A stretch of 52,300 bases of DNA, taken from contig JAQMWT010000485.1 in NCBI GenBank assembly GCA_029834535.1, positions 1 through 52,300 of the forward strand, written 5' to 3'. The notes under the pieces are model-generated. The model did not search any database, was not told the DNA's origin, and saw nothing but the letters and a program-made list of their open reading frames with translations. Origin of the DNA: Chrysophaeum taylorii (taxonomy: Eukaryota; Sar; Pelagophyceae; Pelagomonadales; Pelagomonadaceae). Below, piece by piece: positions 31,501 through 42,035 of the stretch (positions are counted from its first letter, which is position 1; each line of letters begins with the position of its first letter). Made by a program: the position numbers and the translations under genes.

Positions 31501-33058
31501 CTTTCGTCTTGTCGTCCAATGGAGACTGCGAGATAGTACTCGTTGCTATGTACGAGACTAGAAGTAGCTGTTGAGCAGCTGTGGAGAGCCGAGTGCTTTC
31601 TTGTCTGGCAGTTTCTGTGGCTTTGGAGTTCCAGCGACATGATTGCGCAGCTTCGGACGTCTTGGCATTGGGGATTGCCATAAAGTAACTCGCAAGTTCA
31701 AAGTCGGACGTTGGAAAGTGCATCGAAAGACCTGTGAGGTCACCAATTGAAATAGGCCCTCGTAAGGCGTGCGCGACGTGGTGCGCGCGCGAGCGACTTA
31801 TGTTGGTGATCAGAGGGTCGTGAGATATGTTGCGGCGCGGAGCGTCGGTGGAAATGACGAGTGTCTTGGTCTTAAAGGCGGTGACGCGGGGAGCATCGAA
31901 AAGCGTGTCATGCTCCAAGAGCAAAGGCGTGTGATGTGGGTGGTCCGAAGTCAGTGCCAAAAGGGGTGTGGCTCGCGGCTGACCTGTCTGCAAGGTAGGG
32001 CAGATGGGCGCGTGAGCTGAGATCCCGTGGTGGAGAGTATCCGGCCTGGAATGCTTGGGGTCCAGTGCGGGAATTCGAAAAGGGGGATCGCCGAAGGAGA
32101 GTGCAGTAGAACCAAGGGCGATGGAAGGGTCAGTCATGCTGGGTGCATCCTCAATGGCGGAGATGCGGGGACCAGAGCAGTGAGTGCCGTAGTGACCAGG
32201 GTTGCCCATAGGCGTGTAGTGCATTCGAAGGTGCGGGCATGTGACATGCGTCCTCGAATGAGGAGTGACGTGCCGAGCGATAAGACGCTTTTGAGGGAGG
32301 CAACGTGCGTGACTAGGGTGCATGTTTGCGGTGGAGCCGGCAGCTGGCGTGGAACATTCGTCGTACATTCCTGTTATGCGAAAATGCTGACAGAAGCGGT
32401 TCAGGTGGAGCGAGTCTGTGCAGTGCGCGCGGAGAATGTCTCCTGAGAGCGCAACATCGATTTTCCGGAGGCAGCGCAAGCGTGTGGCGTCCAGAAGAGA
32501 GCTATGCAAGGGGACATAAAGGACCGAAGTGGTCGCAATAGAAGCGTGCATAGTTTGCGGCTGATCGGGGCGTTCATAACTCTCGAAATCTATGTCTGTT
32601 ACTGCGGCCATGGGGAAGGCTTGCCAGAAGCTTGGTCGCGGTGAGACATAAGGGTCGGCATCCGAAAGGAGTGCGTCCTCTGACTGAGAGTTGAAGAGCG
32701 GGTGATCATGTGCTGCGACTGATGCTCGTGCGATGACATCCATCGAATCGTGACATGGTGATCGCAGATGGGTCCATGCAACCTGCTGAGCAGTGTCATC
32801 CAGTGCATCCGGCCGAGAAGGTGGATGGTGGGTGCAGCAGCGAGCGCCGGTGAGCGGCAGTGCGCGCCTGTCTTCGGGGAGAGAAGGCAGCGAGGTGGAA
32901 CCAGCTTCGAAGTGATCGGGAGCGGCTGATCGAGAGATATCGAACAAGGCGGGAGTGCCTGGCGAATCTGAGCTGATACCTGCAGGTGCGGTGAGTTCCT
33001 GCGAGTATGGTGACCGTGGGACCGTCGACAGCGTGTCTATACGGCATTGCGGGGGCAT
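28568..33058 (-). pseudogene. Giant Ser/Thr/His/Pro-rich ORF of element F, split by R4
   Basis: One minus-strand frame runs from 33058 to a stop at 28568, interrupted only by a TAG at 31241-31243 and by the SINE-like R4. R4 plus one target copy is 366 nt, 122 codons, so the frame is unchanged across it. That makes about 1375 codons. The product is rich in Ser, Thr, His, Pro and Arg, with no signal peptide, membrane segment or motif that I recognise. A His/Cys-rich patch (HYTPMGNPGHYGTHC near 32180) is not a known zinc finger. Such length with so few stops is not expected by chance, and the frame survives the insertion site, so it was probably coding. The function is unknown; start and true N terminus lie further upstream. 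Confidence 0.55.
30265..30621 (+). repeat. SINE-like repeat R4, full length
   Basis: 357 bp from CTGATCGCCGACCGCATGG to GTTAGTTAGTTAA. Perfect 9-bp duplications, ACAACTGAC, at 30256-30264 and 30622-30630. Nearly identical to R2 in opposite orientation. It lies in the middle of the giant F ORF, whose frame continues on both sides. Confidence 0.9.
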
Positions 33059-35365
33059 TGGTAATGGTGCTTGGATCAGGCGGCTGATCTGGAATGGTCG
33101 GGGAGACCATCTTCGAGGCTAGTGAAATTGGCCTTGCTTCTTCGCTGTATGCGCCAGACCGGGGGGCTGAATCCGAGGGGATGTTGTCAGTAGCCTGCGG
33201 CTCTGGTGCCTGTGGCATTGAATACGGTGGGGTCATGGGTCCTTGAGTGTGGTTGCCATATTCGATGTAGGCGTAGTACTCGGGAACATCTCGAAGTGTC
33301 TTGTTCTTTGACTTGTCGAAAGTGGGAGCGAGGTGGCTTGGCGTTCCGTCGGCAAGGCTGCTTCCTGGGCCGTTGTGTCCGAAGAGAGAAGAAGCCCTTG
33401 TGCATGTCTTGGCAGCATGATGGTGACCATGACCACAAGGGAGAGAGCTGTCTGTTGATAACTCGGAATTTGTCGACTCTTGCTATACGTTGTTGTGCTT
33501 CTTGGTTTCGCTTTGCACGTCGGCAGGGCTGCTGTCCGGACCGTTGTGCCCAAAGAGAGAGGAAGCCGTTATGCATGCCGTGGCGGCTTGATGGTGTTCG
33601 TTACCCTCGTAGATAGAGCGGTCTGTTGCTGATTCCGAAGTTGTTGAATCTTGATGTTGGTGGTCTTGTTTATTGGTGTGACTTTGCACGCGGAGAACGT
33701 CGCCGGTGGTAGGGGTACGGTCGCCGGTGTTGGATGTGCGCCATCGCAACTCGAACGCGGGGATGTGGTCGAGTTGGTATGAGCCAGGTGGCTGAGAAGG
33801 CGAGCGGGTGCAAAGGGGTTCAGGGGGTGCCAGGGAGGCGAAGAGTGATTTAGCAGAGGAGGAGGGACCAGAGATGGCGGGGGGTTGAGAACAGATAGGC
33901 GGCGCGGGCGGTGAACCAGGAGAACCGGGTCCGGGGCATCCGTTGTGGTGGTGATGATACTCGGGTAGGATCGGGAGAGAGGCATCGGAGGTTTGTTCGG
34001 AAGGGGATGCAGGTAGGTGGCGAATGGGGAAAGGAGGTAAAAGATGCGATGCAGCATCTTGGGTGGGGTGGGTGGCATCCAAGGAGGTAAGAGTGGTGTG
34101 GAGGACGGCGTTGGTTTCGAAGTGGGAGTTGCGAATGTCAGTGTGCGCAGTTGCGAGTGCCTTGAACTGGGTGTGTGTGAGATGGAGTTCCGCGTGGGTG
34201 GAGACCAATTAGCCAGCTTGGATGGCGAGCTGGGCAGTGGCGAAGGCCAAGGCAGCGTCGGTTATGGCGAGTTTGGTGGCTGTGGATGACAAAGCGTCGT
34301 CCTTGAGAGTGAGCGTGGCCTTGGTTGCGGCCAAGTCGGCGGCTTGGGAGTGGAATGCAGCCTGAGTGGTGGCCAACTCGCGTTGGAGCGCAGACAGAGG
34401 TGCATTGGAACTTGGAGAAAGGATGTGGAGTGATGCTTGGGTAGAGACGGGGGAATGGTGGTAGCTGTGGAGTGCGTAGTCATGCGGGTGGAGATGAAAA
34501 TCGGGGGAACAGCGACTTTCGAAAGGTGATGAAGGTCGGTCGGGATGGTCCGATGGTCGGGCGGCAGTAGCTTGAGCCGCGGAAGGAGCTTGGGTAGGAA
34601 TGAAAGTGCCGGGGCCGTCATGGCCGTCGGTGGCATGGTCTTGTGGGTGGAGGTGAAAGTCTCGAGTAGAGTGATTTGCGGAAGATAATGGATATCGGGC
34701 CAGGAGGGTCCGACGGTGGGGAGTTAGTCTCCAGTGAAGGAGGTGGAGGCTCCGGTGGAGTTGGTGGAGTGAAGGGAGTAATGTAGAGTGGTGGTGGTAT
34801 GGAGTTTTCAACATCGCTGGTGCGATATTCGAACAAGGTGGAGTGTCCTCGTGAATGTGGGGTGTGCCAGGTTGTGGAGTAACCTTGGCTATGCCTGGGT
34901 CCGGAGGGAAGGCAGTGGGGTCCGAGACTTTGCCGTGGGGTGTTTGACATCCGGCGGGGTGGACGGTAGGAGGTGGGTTTTGTCCGTGTTCGAGAACGTG
35001 TTGAACAGCAGGAGGTGGGGTGACCATCGAGATGATCGGGTCTTGGGTCGCGACTTCGAGAGAAGTTTGCTTGAGGGGGTTTGCCGCATGAACAGCTGGT
35101 GGGGAACCTTGTTCGAGTTGCTCGTCCTGTTCGAGTTGCTCTGGTCGAGTTGCTCGTCTTGAGCTTCGATTCTTGCGGCGGCAGCGATTTTTGCGGCGAG
35201 CGCTACATTTTCGGCAGCGTGTTTGGCTCTGAGATTAGCGAAATCAGCTTTGAGCTGTTGGCAATCAGCTTGGAGCTGTTGCCAGTACCAGAGAGCGCGT
35301 TCTTGTGGTGTAGCGAACTGCGTCGCTATTTCCAGACTCGGGACTTGTGGGTCGTGAGTCGCCAT
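33059..35365 (-). pseudogene. N-terminal part of the element F gene, coiled coil and Pro-rich
   Basis: The first ATG after the leader is at 35365 (MATHDPQVPSLEIATQ). A helical stretch follows (WQQLQADCQQLKADFANLRAK) and then a short tandem repeat EQLDQ/EQLEQ near 35150, where the frame shifts. It continues from about 35120 in another frame, Pro/His-rich and then strongly helical and Ala-rich (LATTQAAFHSQAADLAATKA). An in-frame TAA at 34209-34211 interrupts the helix, which goes on in the same frame as VSTHAELHLTHTQFKALATA. More frame changes at 33200-33580 and near 33060 lead to the giant frame. Start with coiled coil after an LTR resembles the C gag layout, but no sequence match is evident. 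Confidence 0.5.
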
Positions 35366-35400
35366 CGTTTTGGGGTCGCTTTTTGCGCGTTGTTGGTTGC

Positions 35401-35467
35401 CTTTCACACTCTTTCACACTTCTTCACACTTTTTCACACCTTTTCACACTTTTTCACACTTTTTCAC
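35401..35467 (-). repeat. Minisatellite in the element F leader
   Basis: About seven tandem units of a 10-11 bp motif (TTTTTCACAC on the plus strand), ending 35 nt before the F start codon on the minus strand. Between it and the primer site, 35468-35609 holds no gene. Confidence 0.85.
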
Positions 35468-35609
35468 CAGTAGCAAGCGATGAGACTTGACTACGGTCTT
35501 AGAAACTGCAAGAACTTCAGGAGATTGCTCTTACCTGGAAATCCTGGGTCTTTATCCGAGACGTCGATCGAGATCGATGTCTTTCGGAGGGACGTTTCTC
35601 AACCAGTAC

Positions 35610-35626
35610 CCGACTGGGTCCAAACC
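35610..35626 (-). other. Degenerate primer binding site (element F)
   Basis: On the minus strand GGTTTGGACCCAGTCGGG directly follows the LTR, close to the family A and C primer sites. Confidence 0.5.
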
Positions 35627-35814
35627 TCGAGACTGGAAAAATTCACTGTGCCCCTGGTAGAGAATGATGGCAGTGGTAGTGCCGTCTTTAACGCCCTGTC
35701 TCCAACGACATAAAGAGCGGCACGGTGTTCGACACAGTGATTTGATTGGTTATTGTGTGTGAGTGTGAGCGAGAGAGGGGGGGGTACTAACCCTAAATCA
35801 AATTTTTATCTCTA
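35627..35814 (-). repeat. 5' LTR of element F
   Basis: 188 bp, TAGAGATA at its start and TCTCGA at its end on the minus strand. It cuts element D at the integrase codons HHKYEP. Confidence 0.7.
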
Positions 35815-36846
35815 GGTTCATATTTGTGGTGCTCGTGAGGCTCAAGTAGGAGGAAGCACTCACTACCGAAGATTTTGAGGAGATCATGTTGAGGTGTTGC
35901 TAGTTGATTATACAGAAACTGCTGCGGGCTGATGATGGCATGGTGAATGCGTTCGAGCGTAGCATATGGGAGAATGTTGTATAATTGAATGGTGTGGATC
36001 ACAGCCCACGGGAAGTGGATTGCAGGTTCCACGATCTTGGCGCCACGGTAATGAGCATTGAGAAGGTTGCGGAGGCGAGTTGAGGAGGCAGAAGTAATGA
36101 AGCCTATACTCTGTTCGACTTCCTGGTTAAAATGGTGAAGGTAAGGCGGGAAAGCGACAAGGTTGATACCGTGCTCGACCCTATAAGGAGTGGTGATGTG
36201 TTGGCTGAAGTACGGCCGGAACGCGTCGGAGAATACTGTGCGTAGATGCACACTGAGTTGGGTCTGGCAGAAAGCATGTAGTTAATCGAGTGCTTGCGCG
36301 AACGCGGTCGCGTTGGTGCTGCGTGTAAAATAGGCTAGTACGAACTTCGATAGTAGTACTTTGACGACAATAATGTGGGTGAAGCCGCCCCATTCAGAAG
36401 GTACGGTGACGTAGCCACCATCGCAAGCCCAGACTTCACCTGGCCGGTGGGTCTGTTCAAAATTGGGCTTGGTCGCGTTCTCTAGATCGTGACCGTGGCG
36501 TTTGTTGTGGCAAATGCAGTCTATACACATATCCCTGTAGGGAATAAGGGATGCTGAAAAGCCAGGACGAGCAATGACGTCAGGGGCTTTGGCAGCAACG
36601 TTATCAGGGCAATGGTGCACATTGTGGAAGCGATTGGCTCTTTGTTTGGCATTTAGGTATTCAACAGTGCCATGGGCGAGCGTTTTGCGGGGAATTGCCT
36701 TGACAGGGATATGTCGCTTCCTACGAACGTTGAATTTGAGCTCTGTGGGTGCATCTAAGGAGGGAGCGTCAGTGTCGTCGTTGGAGTCACCATCCGCAGC
36801 AGTTGTGCTCGTAGAGAGTGCTTCTTCAGGTGGAGTTCCTGAAGAG
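35815..36846 (-). pseudogene. Copia integrase of element D
   Basis: Zinc-binding domain NRFHNVHHCPDN...YRDMCIDCICHNKR near 36560, then the DDE core: GEVWACDGGYVTV near 36430 with the first Asp, HIIVVKVLLSKFVLAYF, and after a shift near 36270 'FSDAFRPYFSQHITTPYRVEHGIN' in part with the second Asp. Reading goes on in frame through AFPPYLHHFNQEVEQSIG (candidate Glu) to FGSECFLLLEPHEHHKYEP at the break. Here the poly-T segment that is out of frame in A is in frame. Confidence 0.8.
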
Positions 36847-38562
36847 CGGTAGTTTAACGACTTTTCGGTCCAGCTGCGGTTGGAGACGTAAGTCATGAAT
36901 GCATCTGCCTGGGAGATAGTGTACGAACATTGGCTGCAAAGAGATAGTTCACGAGTTAGGAAGGTAGAGACATAGGTCTTCTTCAAAGTGGCAATATCGT
37001 GCTGACAGGGAGGGTCCAACATAAGGGACTTCATATCGAGGACTATACGGCAGATGCGTATGTAAGGAGTATATGGTAAGTGCCCGCAGGCAAGGCATTG
37101 CTGAAAAGGTCGCAGCATAAATCTTTCTTCAGTGCAAGTAAGGTTGCCTGGGAACGAGTATGATTGTTGGCTCTGATAAGCTCAGGGCGAGTAGGGTAGC
37201 GGAGTCTGTTATTGCGAGGGTTGGTTATAAACAACCAACCCTCGCAATAACAGTTGGGCATGATAAAGAGCGCACCGATGGAGCAGATTGCGGATGGCAG
37301 GAAGCGTACCGTGGGCTGTCTTGGCAGGTGGATAGGCTTGCACGAGCCACAGATAGCCTTTAAACGAATCGAGGTGAAGCGTCTTATCAGCGGGATTGTC
37401 GCTGGCAGTTAGGGTGTAGGTAGATCCAAATGCGTCAATGGAGGCATGGTATTTGCTAGTCTTGTTTTCAACGAGTAGGTTGCCTTCAGAGTGGTGTCCA
37501 CCCGCAAGGATGTGGATGTTGAAGGTAGATGAGGAAGTTGCAAGGAACAACCTAGGTGCGGGTTGGTTAGTTTCGAAAATCGCAACATAGCAGGACACAG
37601 GCGTAGGGTTGTTCGGCGAGATTATGGCGAACAAATTGTATAGAGTGACGAATGCCTTGAGGCGGATGGGATTCGATGATCCAGGTGGTGGTTGGTTAGA
37701 GGATATTCTAAAACCTAGGTGGTGATACGTGCATTCAGAGTTCGATTCGTGGGTATTTTGTTCAAGGGCTTGCAGTGAATGAAGCCTGAGAAACAGGAGT
37801 TTCAGAGTCCCAAGCTCATAGAAGCTTAGTCGAACAGAACCTGTGCGAGAATACAAGGGAAATGTTTGGGGTGAATGAACAAGCGGCGGATTTGGTTAAG
37901 TGCGAATCCAGTTTAGAGCTAACGTCTTAGGCAGCCAGAGTGTTTTGGAGACAGAGTGGATGTCATCAGCGATGTCCAAGAAACGCTTAGGGTGCTGGTT
38001 CGGCCAGGACAATATGTCGATGGGCCCAGTGTTGTACCTGCGAGCTATGCAAATCTATCGTTCCCGAGATTAGTAATCGCCACAAAGATAAGTAGGGAAG
38101 CGGTCGACTACATAAATGGTATAGTCCAGAGTGGCGTGAATGAGGTTAGCCACTGAGATATGGTCCCTGTGGATCAACTTGTGTGGAGGCGTCGTCTCCG
38201 CATGCACAACGAGGGTTTTTGATAATCTGATGACAGGTAGCATGCTGTAAAAGAGAGAGTCGTCGAGCAAACTAACCAAGTTGGATGTTTGGTGCTCTTG
38301 AGCAGACTGCGATTGCTACACGGAGTTGTAGCTTGTGCCGATGCAGTAGGTGCCGTTGGCGGGTAGCTTAACGACGTTTCGATCGCAGCAGTGGTTGTAA
38401 GTCCAAAGGAAGGACATAGACACGAAGGATGGTAGCATGTAGATGATTCGCTGATAATATGGGGTGTAAGCTCAACGCTGTCACAACGTAGGGTCCGTCT
38501 TTCTTCTTCCGAAATGGCATGGAGCTGATTGAGCAAAGAAGGGAGAGATTCACAACATGCTG
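36847..38562 (-). pseudogene. Unknown pol domain between protease and integrase (element D)
   Basis: Aligns with the same domain in A and B. Clear blocks: TPPHKLIHRDHISVANLIHA near 38190, CGDY followed by a stop and SRERW near 38065, RYNTGPIDILSWPNQHPKRF near 38010, SRTGSVRLSFYELGTLKLLFLRLHSL near 37840, GGHHSEGNLLVENKTSKYHA near 37480, GYLWLVQAYPPAKTAHG near 37360. About 200 nt present in B are missing at 37206-37253, where a perfect hairpin stands. Peptides with SLSY/SLNY occur near 38373 and 36860. Confidence 0.7.
37206..37253. repeat. Perfect 48-bp hairpin at a deletion point
   Basis: Arms of 21 bp (37206-37226 and 37233-37253) are exact reverse complements around a 6-nt loop ATAAAC. In element B only one arm has a counterpart (near 21795-21825), and about 200 nt of B sequence are absent here. 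Confidence 0.9.
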
Positions 38563-39700
38563 CAGGCCAAGTACAATGCTGTTCTCACCTCCATGCCCCG
38601 CATCACCACGTGAACCTTCATCTCGAATGGGACACTCTTCGCAATGGCATTTCTAGTCCTGGAGACATCTGCCAGATCACAGATTTCTTCTCAAACATCT
38701 CTGGCCGCCTCCTAGCAGTTGAGGAACTCAACTTCGCCTACCTGTTCGGTGCTGTTGCGGACGCCCACCGTGCTGCGATTCGAAAGTCGCCCGACTCGAC
38801 AAATCTCGAAACCTTGCTCGCCGCCGCCACCGCCGCCAAGGTAAGAGTCGACAGAAGAGCAAACCCTCCAAGCACATCGACCGCCGCATTGCCCCACTTT
38901 CACAAGCCCGGCACCATCCAGCATGCCCAAAGAGTGATAATGGTAAGTCGCTGGCACCGCATCCACCACCAACAGCCAGACGTTCTTCGCCGCACTATCG
39001 CCGCTAATGTCACCAACCTCCGCCCAGGTGATGATCGGTATCTGCAGGACTGCGCCGACTGCAAGCGCTGCAAGTCGCACATTGGTTTCAACCACAAGAA
39101 TCCTTCTTGGTCGCATGACGAATTGGCCTATGCTCCTGGCCAGCATCTCCACATGGATGTATCCTACCCGAGCATCAGCAAATGCTATGGTGGATTTCGT
39201 TACATAATGCACTTTATTTGCGTCGTCTCTGCTCACAAATGGGTGTACTTCCTGCGGAAATTGGACGCACAATATGTTCTCGCAGGCATTCTCTATGTGG
39301 TCAACGTCGTTAAGGTCGAATTCGACGTACACGTAAAGATGATATCCTCCGATGCCTTCTCGACAGTTCGCTCTGAAGTCTTTCACCCACTCAAGGTGCA
39401 GCTCGATATCCAGTTTCAGATCCTTGGTCGCCATCTCCACCAGCGGAACATCGCAGAAAACACCATCAATGAGAACACCCGGGGCACTGTCATTCGCCTC
39501 TTGAACTTACGCCACATTCGCATTGAGGGGAAGTCCATTCGCGCCGAGTACTACCACCCCTTTGCTCTGCTGCATAAGGTCCAAGCTGAAAATCACCGCT
39601 CCCACATGGTTTGCCCTCGCGCAATCACATGTCTTGCACCATCCAGAGACGCATCATGTCGTCAACGGCGCCACTTTCGAAACTCCTCCCGTTAGGCGAA
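38563..39700 (+). pseudogene. Copia-like integrase of a C-type element
   Basis: From 38563 the frame is open apart from one stop near 38613. The zinc-binding domain reads SRWHRIHHQQPD near 38950 and DCADCKRCKSH near 39050. DDE core: LHMDVSYPSI near 39155 (Asp), KMISSDAF near 39340 (Asp), RNIAENTINENTRG near 39450 (Glu). The frame ends at 39695, overlapping the next. It differs from A, B and D in sequence and is on the plus strand, like C; I infer that it is the continuation of C after nested insertions. Confidence 0.75.
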
Positions 39701-40984
39701 CCTGTCACCTTCGTGTACCCGAAACACCAGAAACTGGAACCCTCCAGCGTGTCCGCCTCCTTCTTCCACAGCAACAACTACTTGCCCAACCTCCCAGGCA
39801 CTGACAGATTTGTTCGTGATGTCCATAGCTCCATTCTGCTTGTACATCAGGGGAAGTACGGACAAATCGTCACATCAAACGACGCCCATGTCCACGCAGA
39901 TTTGCAAGTAAATCGCAACAGAGTAATTGAGCACATCAAGGCTCAGTTCCTATCCGACTCACGGCAACACAGTCCGCCACCAGCTTTCGGCAACCAGCCA
40001 ACGCGACAGGAATCATTGACGGGGGGCGCAGCACCATATGAGGGCGAGACTCATGTTCCCGACCACGACGACAAACCCGATGACAAAGACACCGACTCGG
40101 ACCAACAACAATCTGGTATCAACCCAAATTCAGACGATGAAGAGCCGCCCAAAAAAGATTTCTCCTTCCTCAACAGGCCTCCTCCGCCTGACGGCAGCAT
40201 CCCGATGCCAAAACGATATGACCACCTACAGGTTGTCCTCGATGACTCAGGTTTCACCCAGGTCGTTGTCCATCGCAACCAGAATGACAAACTAAAGGCA
40301 GATCTAACGGACGACCGCGGTTTCCGCATCCCTAAGGTTCAACTCTTCATCGCGAAACGCGTTGATGATGGACAATTGTTCACCAGACGCATTCTCGCAT
40401 CCGAGTATGGTCGCAACTGGAAGTACCAGCAGGATCAGCCCACGGCACGCGCCACCGCCAACATGTCTAGCACATTGATGTTTCTCATCAGCGTCAGCGC
40501 CCTGCACCAAGGTCATGCCGCCAGCATTGTGTCAGATCTGAACATAAGGAGACATACCAAGCCAACGGATGATGTCCCGAGAGCATGCCTTCTCGCGCAA
40601 ACTACTCGAGATTATGGTATATCAGGTGGCACCGCGCTGGATCTGCAGAGAGAAACAGACGCCGAGCTCATGCATGTCGACTTCCCTAAGAAGCCGTATC
40701 ATTCGTCTGTTCTAGTCGACCATCTTGACAACGATAACTCTGTTCTCGAGAACTACACGTGTCATGACGAACTCTCGCCCGACGAGTATTTCGCACGACA
40801 ATGGAATCAAGATTTCTGTTGTATGTGCTCCTCTCTCATTTGGGACGTCGCTGCACACCAGCACTACCTTGTAGCTTCTCGCCACAGGCACGCCGTTATG
40901 CATGACTCCGGCGAACTTGGACATCTCTTCTTAAGCCAAAAGCGACCCGAACCAAGACATCCTCCAGGAACTTATGGACTATGA
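39611..40984 (+). pseudogene. Integrase C-terminal region and long linker (C-type)
   Basis: Open for 457 codons. The start has GEPVTFVYPKHQKLEPSS, then FFHSNNY and SNDAHVHADLQV, which resemble the C-terminal part of copia integrase. A very acidic linker follows (DKPDDKDTDSDQQQ), then about 250 residues that I do not recognise before the RT. One frameshift joins it to the integrase core near 39600-39690 and another to the RT near 40975. Confidence 0.65.
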
Positions 40985-41162
40985 CTTACAGCAAATTGGC
41001 CATGTCGCGTTACAGCTCGTGACCGCCGACGACGTCGTCTATAAACCTAAAAAGATCGTAGAACTCAAGGGTCCCAGCGAAGAAGGTAAGTTAAAGCACA
41101 TCGCTTCGATTCGCAAGGAGATTGAAGGACTATGCTCCAATGGTGTCTTCAAGCTCCAGAGC
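40974..41162 (+). pseudogene. First codons of a copia RT, cut by element A (C-type)
   Basis: Reads VVYKPKKIVELKGPSEEGKL then HIASIRKEIEGLCSNGVFKLQ, the first helix of copia-type RT (W..A...E...L..NGTW.L). At 41163 the element A LTR interrupts the codon series. Confidence 0.7.
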
Positions 41163-41553
41163 GCTACACTATTATGTGTACGACATTTGAACACCTCACT
41201 CCTTTCACACCTATCTCCACACGAGGGTTTTCTCCGCAATACGGCTTTCCCTCTTTTTCCCTTACCCTTCCGCAATTAATATTTTCATGACTATGAAGAA
41301 TTAATCTGAAGCTCTTTCCAACGTGGAGTAGGCCTCCAGGTGCGTACCGTCAGGTACGGGGTTTTCTGTTTAATTAACAGAGGCTTCGTTCCTCGTTGTC
41401 AATGTCAGCGCTTCTATGGGACTTAATGTCCTTAAGGAGTTAGGGCCTAAATCCCTACCTTGTGTAGTAGCATGTGACAAGCGGAATGGTCTGTACACGC
41501 CTAAGACTGCACGCAGTCTCTACCATGTACCCGGAGAGGGTCAAATCTCTCCA
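41163..41553 (+). repeat. 5' LTR of element A
   Basis: 391 bp, from GCTACACTATTATG to CTCTCCA. The promoter should lie here, but I see no certain TATA box. It stands inside the RT of a C-type element. Confidence 0.85.
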
Positions 41554-41568
41554 GGTTGTGGGCCCAGA
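41554..41568 (+). other. Primer binding site, half initiator tRNA-Met type (A)
   Basis: GGTTGTGGGCCCAG, one change from the exact tRNA complement, still able to pair as G-U. The leader 41569-42035 has no long ORF. Confidence 0.8.
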
Positions 41569-42035
41569 TGCGTAGGTGTGTCAGCCCAACTGTGTTGTGC
41601 GTATAATGGAGTGATCAGTTTACGCCTGATTACGAGTACAACGCGACAATGTGTTTGGCGGTGGTCTACTGTATATATTTGTTGTGTGACGGTATTTGCC
41701 CACCAGTTAATTTGGTTTGTGACCGAGTTGGGTCGGCCACTGGTCATATGCACTCGCATAGCCAATAAAATTAAATTTTGTCCTACACAAGCCGCGGAAA
41801 CTTGTACGGGTTTTTCCTTCTATTCCCCAAAAAAAGAATGACTGCTCGAGAACTTAACCATTCTTCTGTCTCAAAGCATCATGCTCAAATGGCATAGTGA
41901 TTTGTTTGGTCTTGTATATAAGTTCACGCTTAAAATAGCGAACTGTACATATCCCTCCGCATGTTAGAAACCCTTCATTCGAACATGTCAAATTGTTTTA
42001 TCACTCCTATAACCTATTTTCAATAGGTCACAACT

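Larger units (their letters stand above)
27180..35814 (-). mobile_element. LTR-bounded element F with a giant ORF and no visible pol
   Basis: Two direct minus-strand repeats of the C-type LTR bound 8.6 kb, about 80% identical to each other. A primer-site-like sequence follows the 5' LTR. The interior is a coiled-coil N-terminal region and a very long open frame, but I find no RT, integrase or RNase H motif on either strand. It may be a non-autonomous element mobilised by C-like elements, or a derivative with a captured gene. No matching target duplication is seen at its ends (CCACG left, GGTTC right), as expected in rearranged DNA. Confidence 0.55.
35815..38562 (-). mobile_element. Copia-type element D, internal fragment
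   Basis: A close sister of B, truncated at both ends: 35815 within integrase (F LTR) and about 38562 within the unknown domain (where C integrase sequence starts). B and D overlap over the same pol part, so they are separate copies. Confidence 0.8.

Noticed and set aside
32150..32260. His/Cys-rich patch in the F ORF as a zinc finger
   Set aside because: The spacing matches none of the classes I know, and the whole protein is rich in His.
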